This document shows, piece after piece, positions 25,103 through 33,514 of a DNA stretch of 64,000 nucleotides (within the stretch, counting starts at the first letter, position 1; each line of letters starts with the position of its first letter). Below the pieces are notes generated by a model that saw only the letters and a list, made by a program, of their open reading frames with translations, ran no database searches and had not been told where the DNA came from. This DNA comes from JAKAAZ01 sp963817855. Lineage in GTDB: Bacteria; Acidobacteriota; Terriglobia; Terriglobales; Acidobacteriaceae. A program made the translations under genes and the position numbers. The stretch lies in contig CAWFQA010000001.1 in NCBI GenBank assembly GCA_963817855.1, positions 1,984,001-2,048,000 on the forward strand, read 5' to 3'.

Positions 25103-25447
25103 ATGAAAGCACCTCATGTAATTTTGTCCCACGCTTGGCTATTGGCAGCGTGCATGGCTGGGGCCCAAGCTCAAACTTCCGCGCCGCCGCCCACTAGCGC
25201 TCCAACTACGCAAAGTACCACGCAGTCGGATGCGGATGTTGCCAAAGCGGACAAGGCGCAGGCCAAGGAACTCAAGCGGCAGACCAAGTATCAGAAGAAG
25301 GCTGAAAAGAACCGATTAAATGCCTCGAAGGAGCAGGAGAAGGCCGCGAAAAGCCGCGCCAAGGCGGACAGCCAGAGAGACAAATCCGATGTGGATCGTG
25401 CCAAGGCTGCGACCAACCAGGAGAAGTCCGAACCCACACCCGAATAG
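25103..25447 (+). CDS. small secreted Lys/Ala-rich protein, unknown function
   Basis: The start at 25103 has AAGGAAAA four bases upstream and yields a signal peptide (MKAPHVILSHAWLLAACMAGAQAQ region) followed by a Pro/Thr/Ser-rich linker of about 25 residues. The rest is a highly charged helix rich in Lys, Ala, Glu, Gln and Asp, with the repeated theme KADKAQAKE, KAEKNR, KAAKSRAKAD, and likely forms a coiled coil or an extended helix. There are no cysteines in the mature part. It could be an envelope-associated or nucleic-acid-binding helix, but nothing identifies the role. A -10-like TATAAT stands at 25014-25019. Confidence 0.7.
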   Translation: MKAPHVILSHAWLLAACMAGAQAQTSAPPPTSAPTTQSTTQSDADVAKADKAQAKELKRQTKYQKKAEKNRLNASKEQEKAAKSRAKADSQRDKSDVDRAKAATNQEKSEPTPE

Positions 25448-25553
25448 GGACGGGGAGGCGCCTTCGTGATTCGCTTGCCGAGCAATGAGGAGCATCCTGA
25501 AATTCATTGCACATGCGAGCGCGGTCGCCAAAGTCTCGCAGATAATCTGGTTT

Positions 25554-25590
25554 GGCCGTCCGACTGGTGCGGACGGTCATTCTTTTTTTT
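25554..25590 (+). terminator. rho-independent terminator after the small secreted protein
   Basis: GGCCGTCCG pairs with CGGACGGTC over a seven-base loop (nine pairs including one G-U), followed by ATTC and eight T residues at 25583-25590. It lies about 105 bases after the stop at 25447. It should end that transcript before the Gfo/Idh gene. Confidence 0.8.
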
Positions 25591-25711
25591 GCGCGGCTTT
25601 GCAAGCGATCTTCGCTGCCTTTTCAGGATTCGGAAGAAAGAGCTATAGTGATACTCCCTTCGGTGGCAAGGGAGCTCGCGCGCGCTCTTAAATTTTCTGT
25701 GAGGTGAATCC

Positions 25712-26821
25712 ATGAGTCCCAGCCGACGTAGTTTTCTGAAACAGGCAGGTTCCGCAGTGGCGCTTGGCGCCTTCGCGGGAGAAGCGCTCACGGGCGCAAT
25801 GAATGCTGAAGCCGCTATACCTCAAGCGGAATCGAATTCGTCGAGTTCGTCAGCGACGGGCGGAAAGAAAATTGGCTATTGCATTGTTGGGCTGGGTCGG
25901 ATTTCCATGAACCAATTTATGCCCGGCGTGAAAATTTCGAACGACTCGAAGATTGTTGCGCTGGTCAGCGGTCATCGCGACAAGGCCGAACGCATTGCCG
26001 ACGAATACGAGGTTCCGCACAACGCGATTTACAACTACCAGAACTACGATTCGATCCACGATAATCCCGCCATTGATGCCGTCTATATCGCGTTGCCCAA
26101 TGGCATGCACGCGGAGTACACGATTCGCGCCGCCAACGCAGGCAAGCACGTGCTGTGCGAAAAGCCAATGGCCAACTCCGTCAAGGAATGCGAACACATG
26201 ATTTCCGCCTGCAAGCAAGCCGGTCGCAAGTTGATGATCGCGTATCGCTGCCAATACGAGCCGACCAACTTAAAGGCAATTGAGTTGCTGCGCCAGGGTT
26301 ACGCGGGCAAGCTCCAGATCATAAGTAGCTCGAACGGATTCAACATCCATCCCGGCGAATGGCGGCTGAATAAGAAGATGGCGGGCGGCGGTCCGTTGGT
26401 GGATGTCGGAATTTATTCCATCCAGGCGATGCGGTACCTGACCGGCGAAGAACCGATCTCTGTCGAGGCGTATTCGTCTGTCATCGATCACGATGGCCGG
26501 TTTACGGAAGTGGAAGAGAACCTGGTGTGGACTTTTCGCTTTCCGAGCGGCATTCTGGCGCACTGCGCGACCAGTTACGGCACCAATTTCACCGGCGGTT
26601 GGGCGCGCGCCGTTGGTTCAGGAGGCATGCTGGAACTGAATCCTGCCTTCGCCTATCAAGGATTGAAATTGACGGGGAAGTCACAAAGAAAACAACCGAT
26701 CGATGTCGCCTTCAATAATCCGTCGCCGCACCAGTTTGCCACCGAGGCGGATCATTTTTCCAATTGCATCCTGCAGAATAAAGAGCCAAAAACCAATGGC
26801 GAACGAAGGCATACGGGATGA
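25712..26821 (+). CDS. Tat-exported Gfo/Idh/MocA-family oxidoreductase, C terminus frameshifted
   Basis: The 369-residue reading begins with a twin-arginine signal (SRRSFLKQAG, then a hydrophobic stretch to about residue 34), so the folded enzyme is probably exported with its cofactor. The NAD(P)-binding motif IVGLGRISMNQF follows at about 57-68. The family Lys is in HVLCEKPMANS, and GGGPLVDVGIYSIQAMRYL marks the C-terminal domain. Members act as sugar dehydrogenases or related enzymes, and the substrate is unknown here. The frame ends abruptly at TGA 26819-26821, while the family tail EGIRDERIITAIYKSCAE continues in another frame from 26805. One extra base near 26804 explains this. Confidence 0.85.
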   Translation: MSPSRRSFLKQAGSAVALGAFAGEALTGAMNAEAAIPQAESNSSSSSATGGKKIGYCIVGLGRISMNQFMPGVKISNDSKIVALVSGHRDKAERIADEYEVPHNAIYNYQNYDSIHDNPAIDAVYIALPNGMHAEYTIRAANAGKHVLCEKPMANSVKECEHMISACKQAGRKLMIAYRCQYEPTNLKAIELLRQGYAGKLQIISSSNGFNIHPGEWRLNKKMAGGGPLVDVGIYSIQAMRYLTGEEPISVEAYSSVIDHDGRFTEVEENLVWTFRFPSGILAHCATSYGTNFTGGWARAVGSGGMLELNPAFAYQGLKLTGKSQRKQPIDVAFNNPSPHQFATEADHFSNCILQNKEPKTNGERRHTG

Positions 26822-26921
26822 GCGTATCATTACGGCGATTTATAAGTCCTGCGCCGAAGCGCAAGCCGGTAAAGTTGACTGCGTAAGCTCGAGTCGAACG
26901 CGGAAGCGCTCATTTGTGGCG

Positions 26922-27638
26922 CTAGAATTCTTCCCAGTAGCCCTGATCGCGCAGGAAATAGCACTGGTTGCCGGAGTTGAGCGCGGTCAGGAAAAACATT
27001 CCGGCAATGCGCAAGTGACCCACCTTTCGAAAGCGGCGATTCGATGTCATCACGGCACCCCGGATCACGGCAAATTTCTTTCGCGCCACCTGCTTGCTTA
27101 ACAAATAGTCCTCCGCATAAAGAGCCTGCTCATTGAAGCCGCCGAGCCGTTGAAATTCTTCGCGATCGAACATCATGAACATGCCGATCGCAAACGGTGC
27201 TGCCCAGCGGGAGAGTTTCTGCACGACATTGCTGCCGCCAAACAGCAGTCGATCAATAGCGTTCCCGTCGATACAACGAATGTTCGTAGTCAAGCAGTGA
27301 AGCTGGTTTCGCTGCATGGCACGGACCGCGCGGCGCAACAAGGTTGGGTCTTCCAGCTCTACATCCGCGTCAAGAAAAAGCACATAAGGTGTGGTAGCGC
27401 GGCGCGCGCCTGCGTTGCGGCCCACAGAAGGCAGACCTCCGGGGAGTATTTCGATGGTGAACTTCGCCGCAAACGAACGCGCCACCTCCGCGGTGCCGTC
27501 AGTGGAGTTGGCATCAGCAACGAACACTCTGGTATCCGGCAAGTGCAGGTAGTCCTGCTGATTCAAAGAGGTCAACAGCTTCGGCAGCGACTGGCTCTCG
27601 TTCCGTGCAGGGATAACGATGGTGAGCTCCGCCGGCAT
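26922..27638 (-). CDS. family 2 glycosyltransferase
   Basis: The start at 27638 gives MPAELTIVIPARNESQSLP, a classic GT2 opening, and 238 residues. The nucleotide-sugar site DADVELEDP and VFVADANSTDGT are visible, and the acceptor region contains NEQALYAEDYLLSKQVA with the ED element. A hydrophobic segment lies near WAAPFAIGMFMMF. The protein likely transfers a sugar to a lipid or cell-surface acceptor. The 5' end overlaps the 3' end of the metallophosphoesterase gene by 125 bases in another frame, so the two are closely coupled or one end is misread. Confidence 0.85.
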   Translation of the reverse strand: MPAELTIVIPARNESQSLPKLLTSLNQQDYLHLPDTRVFVADANSTDGTAEVARSFAAKFTIEILPGGLPSVGRNAGARRATTPYVLFLDADVELEDPTLLRRAVRAMQRNQLHCLTTNIRCIDGNAIDRLLFGGSNVVQKLSRWAAPFAIGMFMMFDREEFQRLGGFNEQALYAEDYLLSKQVARKKFAVIRGAVMTSNRRFRKVGHLRIAGMFFLTALNSGNQCYFLRDQGYWEEF

Positions 27639-28323
27639 AGGTCTGTATCTCCACGCCTTGCTGGTTGATGGTGAGGAAGGTGGCCCGCTCGTCGACCCAC
27701 GAGCCGGAGTTGTAATACTCGACGCCATCGCAGAGCAGCGACAGCGCAACATGTGTGTGCCCGCAAAATACGCGCTCGCATTTTCCAAGGCGCGCATAAT
27801 GAATCGCTCCTCGCGCAACTTTGTCCGATAGCAGCAGCCAGCGTGTATTCATTTGGTCGAGAAAGCGGGAGACACATTTGGTTCGCGAATCAACTTTCTG
27901 GATTTGCAAAAAGATCAACTCGCACAATTGGCTGATCCAAGGGTTCCTTTTGATGAAGCCGTCGAATTGATGGCCGTGCATCGCCAGATGCCGCTTGCCC
28001 TGGTATTCCCAAACGTAGCGTTGGTAGACGGGCACGCCGACCAGATGCGACATCAGGTTGGCCAGGCCAGTGTCGTGGTTTCCCTCGACCCAGACCACTT
28101 CAACCTGGCGCTTTGGATTGGAAAGTTTGCGGATATAGGAGAGGAACTTCCAGTGTTCGCTAGTGAGGCGGCGAAAGTTGAGATCGGAAAAGATATCGCC
28201 CAGCAGAACCAGCCGGCGATAGCTGTATGTCTGCAGCACGTCGAGCGCCTCCTGTGCCCGACTCATTTCGGACCCGAGATGAATGTCCGACAGAACGATG
28301 GTGTCGTACGTCGTCCCACTCAT
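27514..28323 (-). CDS. LpxH-like metallophosphoesterase
   Basis: The 269-residue protein has the full set of calcineurin-like motifs: SDIHLGS near residue 12, GDIFSD near 42, GNHD near 81, HGHQFD near 116 and GHTH near 189. The set and length match the UDP-2,3-diacylglucosamine hydrolase-like group (COG2908), which can act in lipid A synthesis. The function is inferred, since related phosphoesterases have other substrates. The last 42 residues are read in a region that also encodes the start of the glycosyltransferase, and they look less conserved, so the natural C terminus may be shorter. Confidence 0.8.
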   Translation of the reverse strand: MSGTTYDTIVLSDIHLGSEMSRAQEALDVLQTYSYRRLVLLGDIFSDLNFRRLTSEHWKFLSYIRKLSNPKRQVEVVWVEGNHDTGLANLMSHLVGVPVYQRYVWEYQGKRHLAMHGHQFDGFIKRNPWISQLCELIFLQIQKVDSRTKCVSRFLDQMNTRWLLLSDKVARGAIHYARLGKCERVFCGHTHVALSLLCDGVEYYNSGSWVDERATFLTINQQGVEIQTYAGGAHHRYPCTEREPVAAEAVDLFESAGLPALAGYQSVRC

Positions 28324-28471
28324 GCCTTAGTTATGCAGCATTTCTGGAGACAGCATGATGACTCGGCGATGAATAATCCGTGAATCATGAAGGCAGGAAC
28401 CATCGCGGTGCAACGCGTTGAAATGGCGCTGTCACGGGACCGCTTCTAGATGCGAGGCGACGGAGAGCAGC

Positions 28472-28500
28472 TTGACATTCGAGTCGGGCACGGATACGCT
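28472..28500 (+). promoter_or_regulatory. possible dprA promoter
   Basis: TTGACA (28472-28477), a perfect -35 box, is followed after 17 bases by TACGCT (28495-28500), a weak -10. The site is 77 bases before the preferred dprA start. The rest of the 253-base divergent region has an AT run TATATATATA at 28561-28570 and no gene. Confidence 0.35.
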
Positions 28501-28576
28501 CTCGCAACATCGAGCCAATTTTTTCGACCGAGCGGTTCGCTCCGCGGAAATGCTGTCTCCTATATATATAAAGTTG

Positions 28577-29794
28577 ATGATGAAAACTCCGGCACAACCT
28601 GCTGACAACGCACAAACCGTCGCCGCAACGGTCACTCCTCCGCAGCCGCTGGAAGGTGAGCGACTGGCATGGCTGGCGTTGACTATGACCATTGGACTCG
28701 GGCCGACGCGCATCTGGCGCGCGGTGAATTCCACCGGCACCGCGCAAGGCGTGCTGGGCCTGCCGTTGACGCAATTGGAAGGTTTGCGACTGCCCGCCGT
28801 TTCGGCACAGTCGATAGCTTCGGGCAAATCGCTCGCGGAGGCTGAGAAAGAATGGAGCCTGGTCCAGCAGGGCGGGGGCATGTTGGTCACCCCGCCGGAC
28901 GAAGAATATCCGGAGCGGCTGCGAGAGATTTTTGATCCGCCAACGCTGTTATGGTTGCGCGGCGATAAGACGCTGCTGGCGCAGCCCGGAATCGCGGTTG
29001 TGGGAACCCGCCATCCGACGCCGTATGGCACGGGCATGGCGGAGATGCTGTCCCGCGATCTGGCAGCACATGGGCTGGTCATTTTGAGTGGCATGGCGCG
29101 AGGCGTAGACACCGCCGCCCATCGCGGAGCGCTCGACGCGCGAGGCAAAACCGTAGCGGTTTGGGGAACGGGAATTGACGTGATCTATCCCAAGGAGAAC
29201 AAGCGGCTGGCGGAACAGATTCTCGAGGGCGGCGGGGCTATCATCAGCGAATATCCCATGGGAACGTTTCCGGCACCGCAGAATTTTCCGATTCGCAATC
29301 GGATTTTAAGCGGCATGAGCGTTGGTGTGCTGGTGATTGAGGCCAGCGAAAACAGTGGGACGCGAATCACCGCCCGTTGCGCGTTGGAGCAGAATCGCGA
29401 AGTGTTTGCGGTGCCCGGGAACGTAACGTCGAAAAATTCCTGGGGGCCGAACACGTTGATTAAACAGGGCGCGAAGCTGGTGGCGACCTGGGAAGATGTA
29501 TGGGAAGAGTTGCCGACGCAAGTCCGTCTGGAGGTGGAGGAGCGACAGGGTTTTGCATCCTCCGACGGGCCTGACGCATCGTTATTCAGCAAGCCGAATT
29601 TGCCCAACCTGCCGGAAGACCAGGCGCAAGTGTTCGATGCACTCCGCCCCGACCAGGCATTGCAATTGGATGAACTGGTGGAGAAGCTGGAGGAAAAATT
29701 GAGTTCATCGGAAATTTTCACTGCGCTTTTTGAATTGGAACTGGCAGGACGCATACGCGCCATGCCGGGCAAAAATTACGTGAGGACATTCTAG
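28577..29794 (+). CDS. dprA: DNA-processing protein DprA (DNA uptake)
   Basis: DprA loads RecA onto single-stranded DNA taken up in transformation. The Rossmann-like core has VVGTRHPTPYGTGMAEML, LSGMARGVDTAAHRGAL, GTGIDVIYPKENKRLA and FPIRNRILSGMSVGVLVIEA with GTRITAR. An N-terminal SAM-like region (TIGLGPTRIW) and a C-terminal winged helix (about 345-400) are also present. The frame is open from 28418, but the ATG pair at 28577/28580 gives the usual length of about 405 residues. The upstream part encodes low-complexity sequence and is not supported. Confidence 0.93.
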   Translation: MMKTPAQPADNAQTVAATVTPPQPLEGERLAWLALTMTIGLGPTRIWRAVNSTGTAQGVLGLPLTQLEGLRLPAVSAQSIASGKSLAEAEKEWSLVQQGGGMLVTPPDEEYPERLREIFDPPTLLWLRGDKTLLAQPGIAVVGTRHPTPYGTGMAEMLSRDLAAHGLVILSGMARGVDTAAHRGALDARGKTVAVWGTGIDVIYPKENKRLAEQILEGGGAIISEYPMGTFPAPQNFPIRNRILSGMSVGVLVIEASENSGTRITARCALEQNREVFAVPGNVTSKNSWGPNTLIKQGAKLVATWEDVWEELPTQVRLEVEERQGFASSDGPDASLFSKPNLPNLPEDQAQVFDALRPDQALQLDELVEKLEEKLSSSEIFTALFELELAGRIRAMPGKNYVRTF

Positions 29795-29885
29795 AGGAGC
29801 TAATTTCGTAACCGACGGCAGTCTCGATTTTCACCTCCACGCTGATCGATCTTGGCGGCCGTGGAGAGCGGAAGAATTCGAGGCG

Positions 29886-29908
29886 GTGACAGGGGTCACT
29901 AGTGTCAC
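29886..29908. promoter_or_regulatory. palindrome upstream of topA
   Basis: GTGACA at 29886-29891 faces TGTCAC at 29903-29908, and the perfect eight-base palindrome CACTAGTG lies inside (29897-29904). The nested symmetry suggests a protein-binding site about 105 bases before the topA start. No matching regulator is obvious in the window. Confidence 0.3.
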
Positions 29909-30012
29909 GCGGCGAAACCGTGGTAGTTTCGCACTTGTTACCTAATTTGCTTGAACGCGTCTTTTGAACAAACCGCAAGGAAGTCTGTACCTGAAGAGGA
30001 AAGTGTAACTGC

Positions 30013-32850
30013 ATGGCAAAGTCATTGGTCATCGTCGAGTCGCCTGCGAAAGCGAAGACGATCAACAAGTATCTCGGCAAGGATTTCGTGGTGGAGGCCT
30101 CGCTTGGCCACATTATGGATCTGCCGAAAAGTAAGATTGGCGTCGACCTGGAAAACGGCACGTTTGAGCCCGAGCTGATTGTGATGCCCGGGAAAGAGAA
30201 GGTTGTCGACCGGCTGAAGAAGCTGGCGTCCTCTGCGGAAGCTGTGTACCTGGCGCCTGACCCGGATCGCGAGGGTGAGGCCATTGCGTGGCATCTGGAA
30301 TTGCAGCTGAAGCCGCAGCTTCGCAACAAGGCGACAATTCAGCGAGTCACATTTAACGAGATCACGCAGAAAGCAGTGAAAGCGGCGTTTCAACATGCTG
30401 GCGAGGTGGATGCGCGCCTGGTGGATGCGCAACAGACTCGGCGCGTGCTGGATCGCATCGTCGGGTATCAGATCTCTCCACTATTGTGGGACAAGGTGCG
30501 GCGCGGATTGTCCGCAGGTCGAGTACAAACGGTGGCGGTCCGATTGATTGTTGAACGCGAGCGATTGATCAAAGCGTTTCAGCCAGTCGAGTATTGGACG
30601 CTGGATGCGCAACTGACGCCGGCTTTGGCTGGCGGCAAAGAGGGCCAGGAATTTACTGCGCGCTTTATGGGCATTGACGGCAAGCGCTCCACCGTGGAGA
30701 CGGTGAACGCGCCCTCGCTGCCGAATCAGGCGGAGACGGATGCGATTGTTGCAGCTCTGAAGACTGCGGATTGGAAAGTTCGCTCGGTGGAGAAGAAGGA
30801 GCGTCGACAGAATCCGACGGCTCCGTTCATCACCAGCAAGCTGCAGCAGGATGCATCGCGGAAACTCGGCTTTAATGTGCGGCGAACGATGGGGGTGGCG
30901 CAGCGGTTGTATGAAGGCGTGGAAGTCGGCAGCCAGGGAACCGTAGGCTTGATCACTTACATGCGAACGGATTCCATCCGAGTGTCGCCGGATGCGATTC
31001 AAGACGCGCGGACCTATATCCAGAAAAAACTGGGCGAGAAATATCTTCCTGCGAATCCTAATGTATTCAAAGGCAAAAAAGATGCGCAGGATGCGCACGA
31101 AGCGATTCGTCCGACAAATGTGGAACTGGCGCCGGATGAGATCAAGCGCTACTTGAGCGATGAGCAGTACAAGCTGTACAAACTGATCTGGCAGCGGTTT
31201 GTTGCGTCACAGATGGTGCAGGCGGTTTTCGATCAGACGACGGTGGATATCGTTGCCCATTCCGATCGCAATTACGATTATCGTGTCACCGGTTCAGTGT
31301 TGAAGTTTGACGGCTTTCTAAGAATTTATGAAGAAGCTAAAGACACGAAAGATGCCGATGACGAGGCGTTGAGCAACCGCTTGCCGGAACTGAATGATGG
31401 GCAGGTGCTGAATCTGAAACAGCTGAAGCCGGAGCAACATTTCACTGAGCCGCCGCCTCGGTTTAATGAAGCTTCGCTGGTGAAAGAGTTGGAGGAGCGC
31501 GGCATTGGCCGACCTTCGACCTATGCTTCGATCATCAGCACGATTCAGGATCGCGAATACGCAGTGAAGGTTCCGCCGAAGGGATCGGGCAAGTTTTATC
31601 CGACCGAACTTGGCCAGGTGGTGAACGATCTGCTGGTGAAGAATTTTCCTTACATCTTCGATCCGGCCTACACGGCGAAGCTGGAAGTGGAATTAGATGC
31701 AGTCGAAGATGGCACAGAAAAGTGGACAGACCTGTTGAGCGGCTTCTATGGATATTTCCAGGAGGAATTGAAAGTCGCCGATAAGAACATGGAAGACATC
31801 AAGCGGATGGAACAGCCGACGACGGAGAAATGTCCGGAATGCGGCGCTCCGCTGGTGTTGAAGTGGGGCAAGTTCGGTTCGTTCTATGCGTGCTCGGCCT
31901 ATGACAAAAAGAAGCCGGTCACGATTGCCAGCTCCGCGTGGGAGAAGGATGCAAAGAAGGCGATTAAGAAAATTGAAAGCAAGCTCGATTATCCGATGAC
32001 GGTGAAAACGAGCGGCGGCGCGGGGATTGCGCCCGCAGCTTTGGCCGCGAAGGACAGAAAAGAGTTGGAAGCTGGGTTGACTGAAGTTGCGGCGCCGGAT
32101 CGCAAGCTGATGGTGGAGCAGGTGAGCTGCAAATTTACCCGTGAGAATTATGAGGGAAAGCCGAACCTGCAGGCTGCGGAGGCACAGGGGGCAGAGGCCG
32201 AGGAAGAGTTCTGCGAAAATTGCGGACGAGTCATGGTGCTGCGAAATGGACCGTTCGGTCAGTTCATGGCGTGTCCAGGATATAACGAAGACCCGCCATG
32301 CAAGACGATTCGCAAGCTGACGCACAAGCAGCAGCAGAAGCCTGCGGTGCCGCTCGATGAGACGTGTCCAAAATGCGGAATGCAATTGGTGCTGCGGAAC
32401 GGCCAGTATGGCGAGTTCGTCAGTTGCAGCGGCTATCCGAAATGCAAGTACATTAAGCAGAATCTGACTGGTGTGAAGTGTCCGACCTGCGGTACTGGAG
32501 ATATTGCAGAGCGCAAGGCGCGGCGCGGCAACTTCTTCTATGGCTGCACGAATTATCCTAAGTGCGATTTCACTTCGAATCTGAAACCGGTACCGCAAAC
32601 GTGCCCGGAATGCGGCAGCCCATATTTGTTGGAGAAGTCGCTGAAGTCGGGTGTGTACCTTGTGTGTCCGAATAACGAGAAGCAGACTGCGGCGGAAGAA
32701 AAGCGCGGCAAAGGACGCGGCAAGAAGGGCCAGGAAGAAAAGCCCCCGGCCTCCGCCGAAAAGGTGGTGTGCCATTACGAAGAACGCATCGGCGACGCGC
32801 GTGAGCCGGAGGAAAAGCCGGTCGAAGCCGCTGCTGCGACCGTCGCGTAG
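30013..32850 (+). CDS. topA: DNA topoisomerase I
   Basis: Type IA topoisomerase that relaxes negative supercoils. The Toprim domain opens with SLVIVESPAKAKTINKYLG and has DPDREGEAIAWHL near residue 82. The active-site Tyr is residue 316 in GLITYMRTDSIR. Beyond the catalytic core (about 1-595) five C-terminal zinc-ribbon units are visible, beginning with CPECGAPLVL, CENCGRVMVL, CPKCGMQLVL, CPTCGTGDIA and CPECGSPYLL. The first and fifth have incomplete second Cys pairs. A Lys/Glu/Pro-rich tail of about 50 residues follows. The gene follows dprA, a common topA neighbour. Confidence 0.96.
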   Translation: MAKSLVIVESPAKAKTINKYLGKDFVVEASLGHIMDLPKSKIGVDLENGTFEPELIVMPGKEKVVDRLKKLASSAEAVYLAPDPDREGEAIAWHLELQLKPQLRNKATIQRVTFNEITQKAVKAAFQHAGEVDARLVDAQQTRRVLDRIVGYQISPLLWDKVRRGLSAGRVQTVAVRLIVERERLIKAFQPVEYWTLDAQLTPALAGGKEGQEFTARFMGIDGKRSTVETVNAPSLPNQAETDAIVAALKTADWKVRSVEKKERRQNPTAPFITSKLQQDASRKLGFNVRRTMGVAQRLYEGVEVGSQGTVGLITYMRTDSIRVSPDAIQDARTYIQKKLGEKYLPANPNVFKGKKDAQDAHEAIRPTNVELAPDEIKRYLSDEQYKLYKLIWQRFVASQMVQAVFDQTTVDIVAHSDRNYDYRVTGSVLKFDGFLRIYEEAKDTKDADDEALSNRLPELNDGQVLNLKQLKPEQHFTEPPPRFNEASLVKELEERGIGRPSTYASIISTIQDREYAVKVPPKGSGKFYPTELGQVVNDLLVKNFPYIFDPAYTAKLEVELDAVEDGTEKWTDLLSGFYGYFQEELKVADKNMEDIKRMEQPTTEKCPECGAPLVLKWGKFGSFYACSAYDKKKPVTIASSAWEKDAKKAIKKIESKLDYPMTVKTSGGAGIAPAALAAKDRKELEAGLTEVAAPDRKLMVEQVSCKFTRENYEGKPNLQAAEAQGAEAEEEFCENCGRVMVLRNGPFGQFMACPGYNEDPPCKTIRKLTHKQQQKPAVPLDETCPKCGMQLVLRNGQYGEFVSCSGYPKCKYIKQNLTGVKCPTCGTGDIAERKARRGNFFYGCTNYPKCDFTSNLKPVPQTCPECGSPYLLEKSLKSGVYLVCPNNEKQTAAEEKRGKGRGKKGQEEKPPASAEKVVCHYEERIGDAREPEEKPVEAAAATVA

Positions 32851-32861
32851 CTCTAGATCGA

Positions 32862-32885
32862 GGACGCCACAGGACGCAGGCGTCC
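32862..32885. other. hairpin after topA
   Basis: GGACGCC (32862-32868) and GGCGTCC (32879-32885) form a perfect seven-pair stem over a ten-base loop, 12 bases after the topA stop. No T-run follows, so it may be a processing or attenuation element rather than a rho-independent terminator. Confidence 0.35.
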
Positions 32886-32925
32886 ACCAGACCCGCTCGG
32901 TCACTCGGGCAGAAAGTGAAGTGGG

Positions 32926-33357
32926 ATGGAAAGTCAGATTGCCACGCACCACGATGCCGAAATTATTCTGAAGCTGTACGACCTTCGACGGGAGGAAGTG
33001 TTGCGCAAGGCGCGCCACTGGTTTGTCTTCGAGTTCAATCCGAAAACGCCCGAGGAATTTCTCGCGGTGCTGCAAGGCGCCGGAAGCCAGGAGAACGCCT
33101 ATTTTCGCCAGGTGATCAGCTATTGGGAGATGGCCGCTTCCCTAGTAATTCACGGCGCAGTCAAGTCCGATCTCTACCTTGATTCGAATGGTGAAGGAAT
33201 TCTTATTTTCGCTAAGCTTTACGCATTTCGAGAAACCTATACGTCCATAACCGGATTTCCGTTTATGCGCCAAACAGCGCAAATGATCGAGAGATATCCC
33301 ATGGCTCGGGACCGCTTCAATGCCAGGCTTAAGATGATTCAGGATCGCGCGAAATAA
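32926..33357 (+). CDS. hypothetical protein, 143 residues
   Basis: I do not recognise a named family. The protein is soluble, with a mixed alpha/beta composition. It begins with an acidic helix (AEIILKLYDLRREEVLRKAR), has WFVFEFNPKTPEEF near residue 32, and the helical segment FRQVISYWEMAASLVIHGAVK near 61-81. A C-terminal helix region (MRQTAQMIERYPMARDRFNARL) closes it. No signal peptide, membrane segment or cysteine pair is seen. It starts at ATG 32926, 75 bases after topA, and could share its transcript. Confidence 0.65.
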   Translation: MESQIATHHDAEIILKLYDLRREEVLRKARHWFVFEFNPKTPEEFLAVLQGAGSQENAYFRQVISYWEMAASLVIHGAVKSDLYLDSNGEGILIFAKLYAFRETYTSITGFPFMRQTAQMIERYPMARDRFNARLKMIQDRAK

Positions 33358-33514
33358 TTCGCTCGACGAATTCGGCTATCGTACGGTATAAAATTCAGTC
33401 CATCCTTTTTGGCAGGGCAGCACAAGCATTTGCCATTCGTCTCAAAAAGGCCGTACAAGTAATCTGGTCGCAAATGGACCTCCCCACGGGGAAGAACGTT
33501 GATAGGAGTCAACA

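Noticed and set aside
31693..33075. 460-residue minus-strand ORF opposite topA
   Set aside because: It is a shadow of the strong topA frame, rich in Arg and Leu with no family-like motif, and overlaps the gene end to end.
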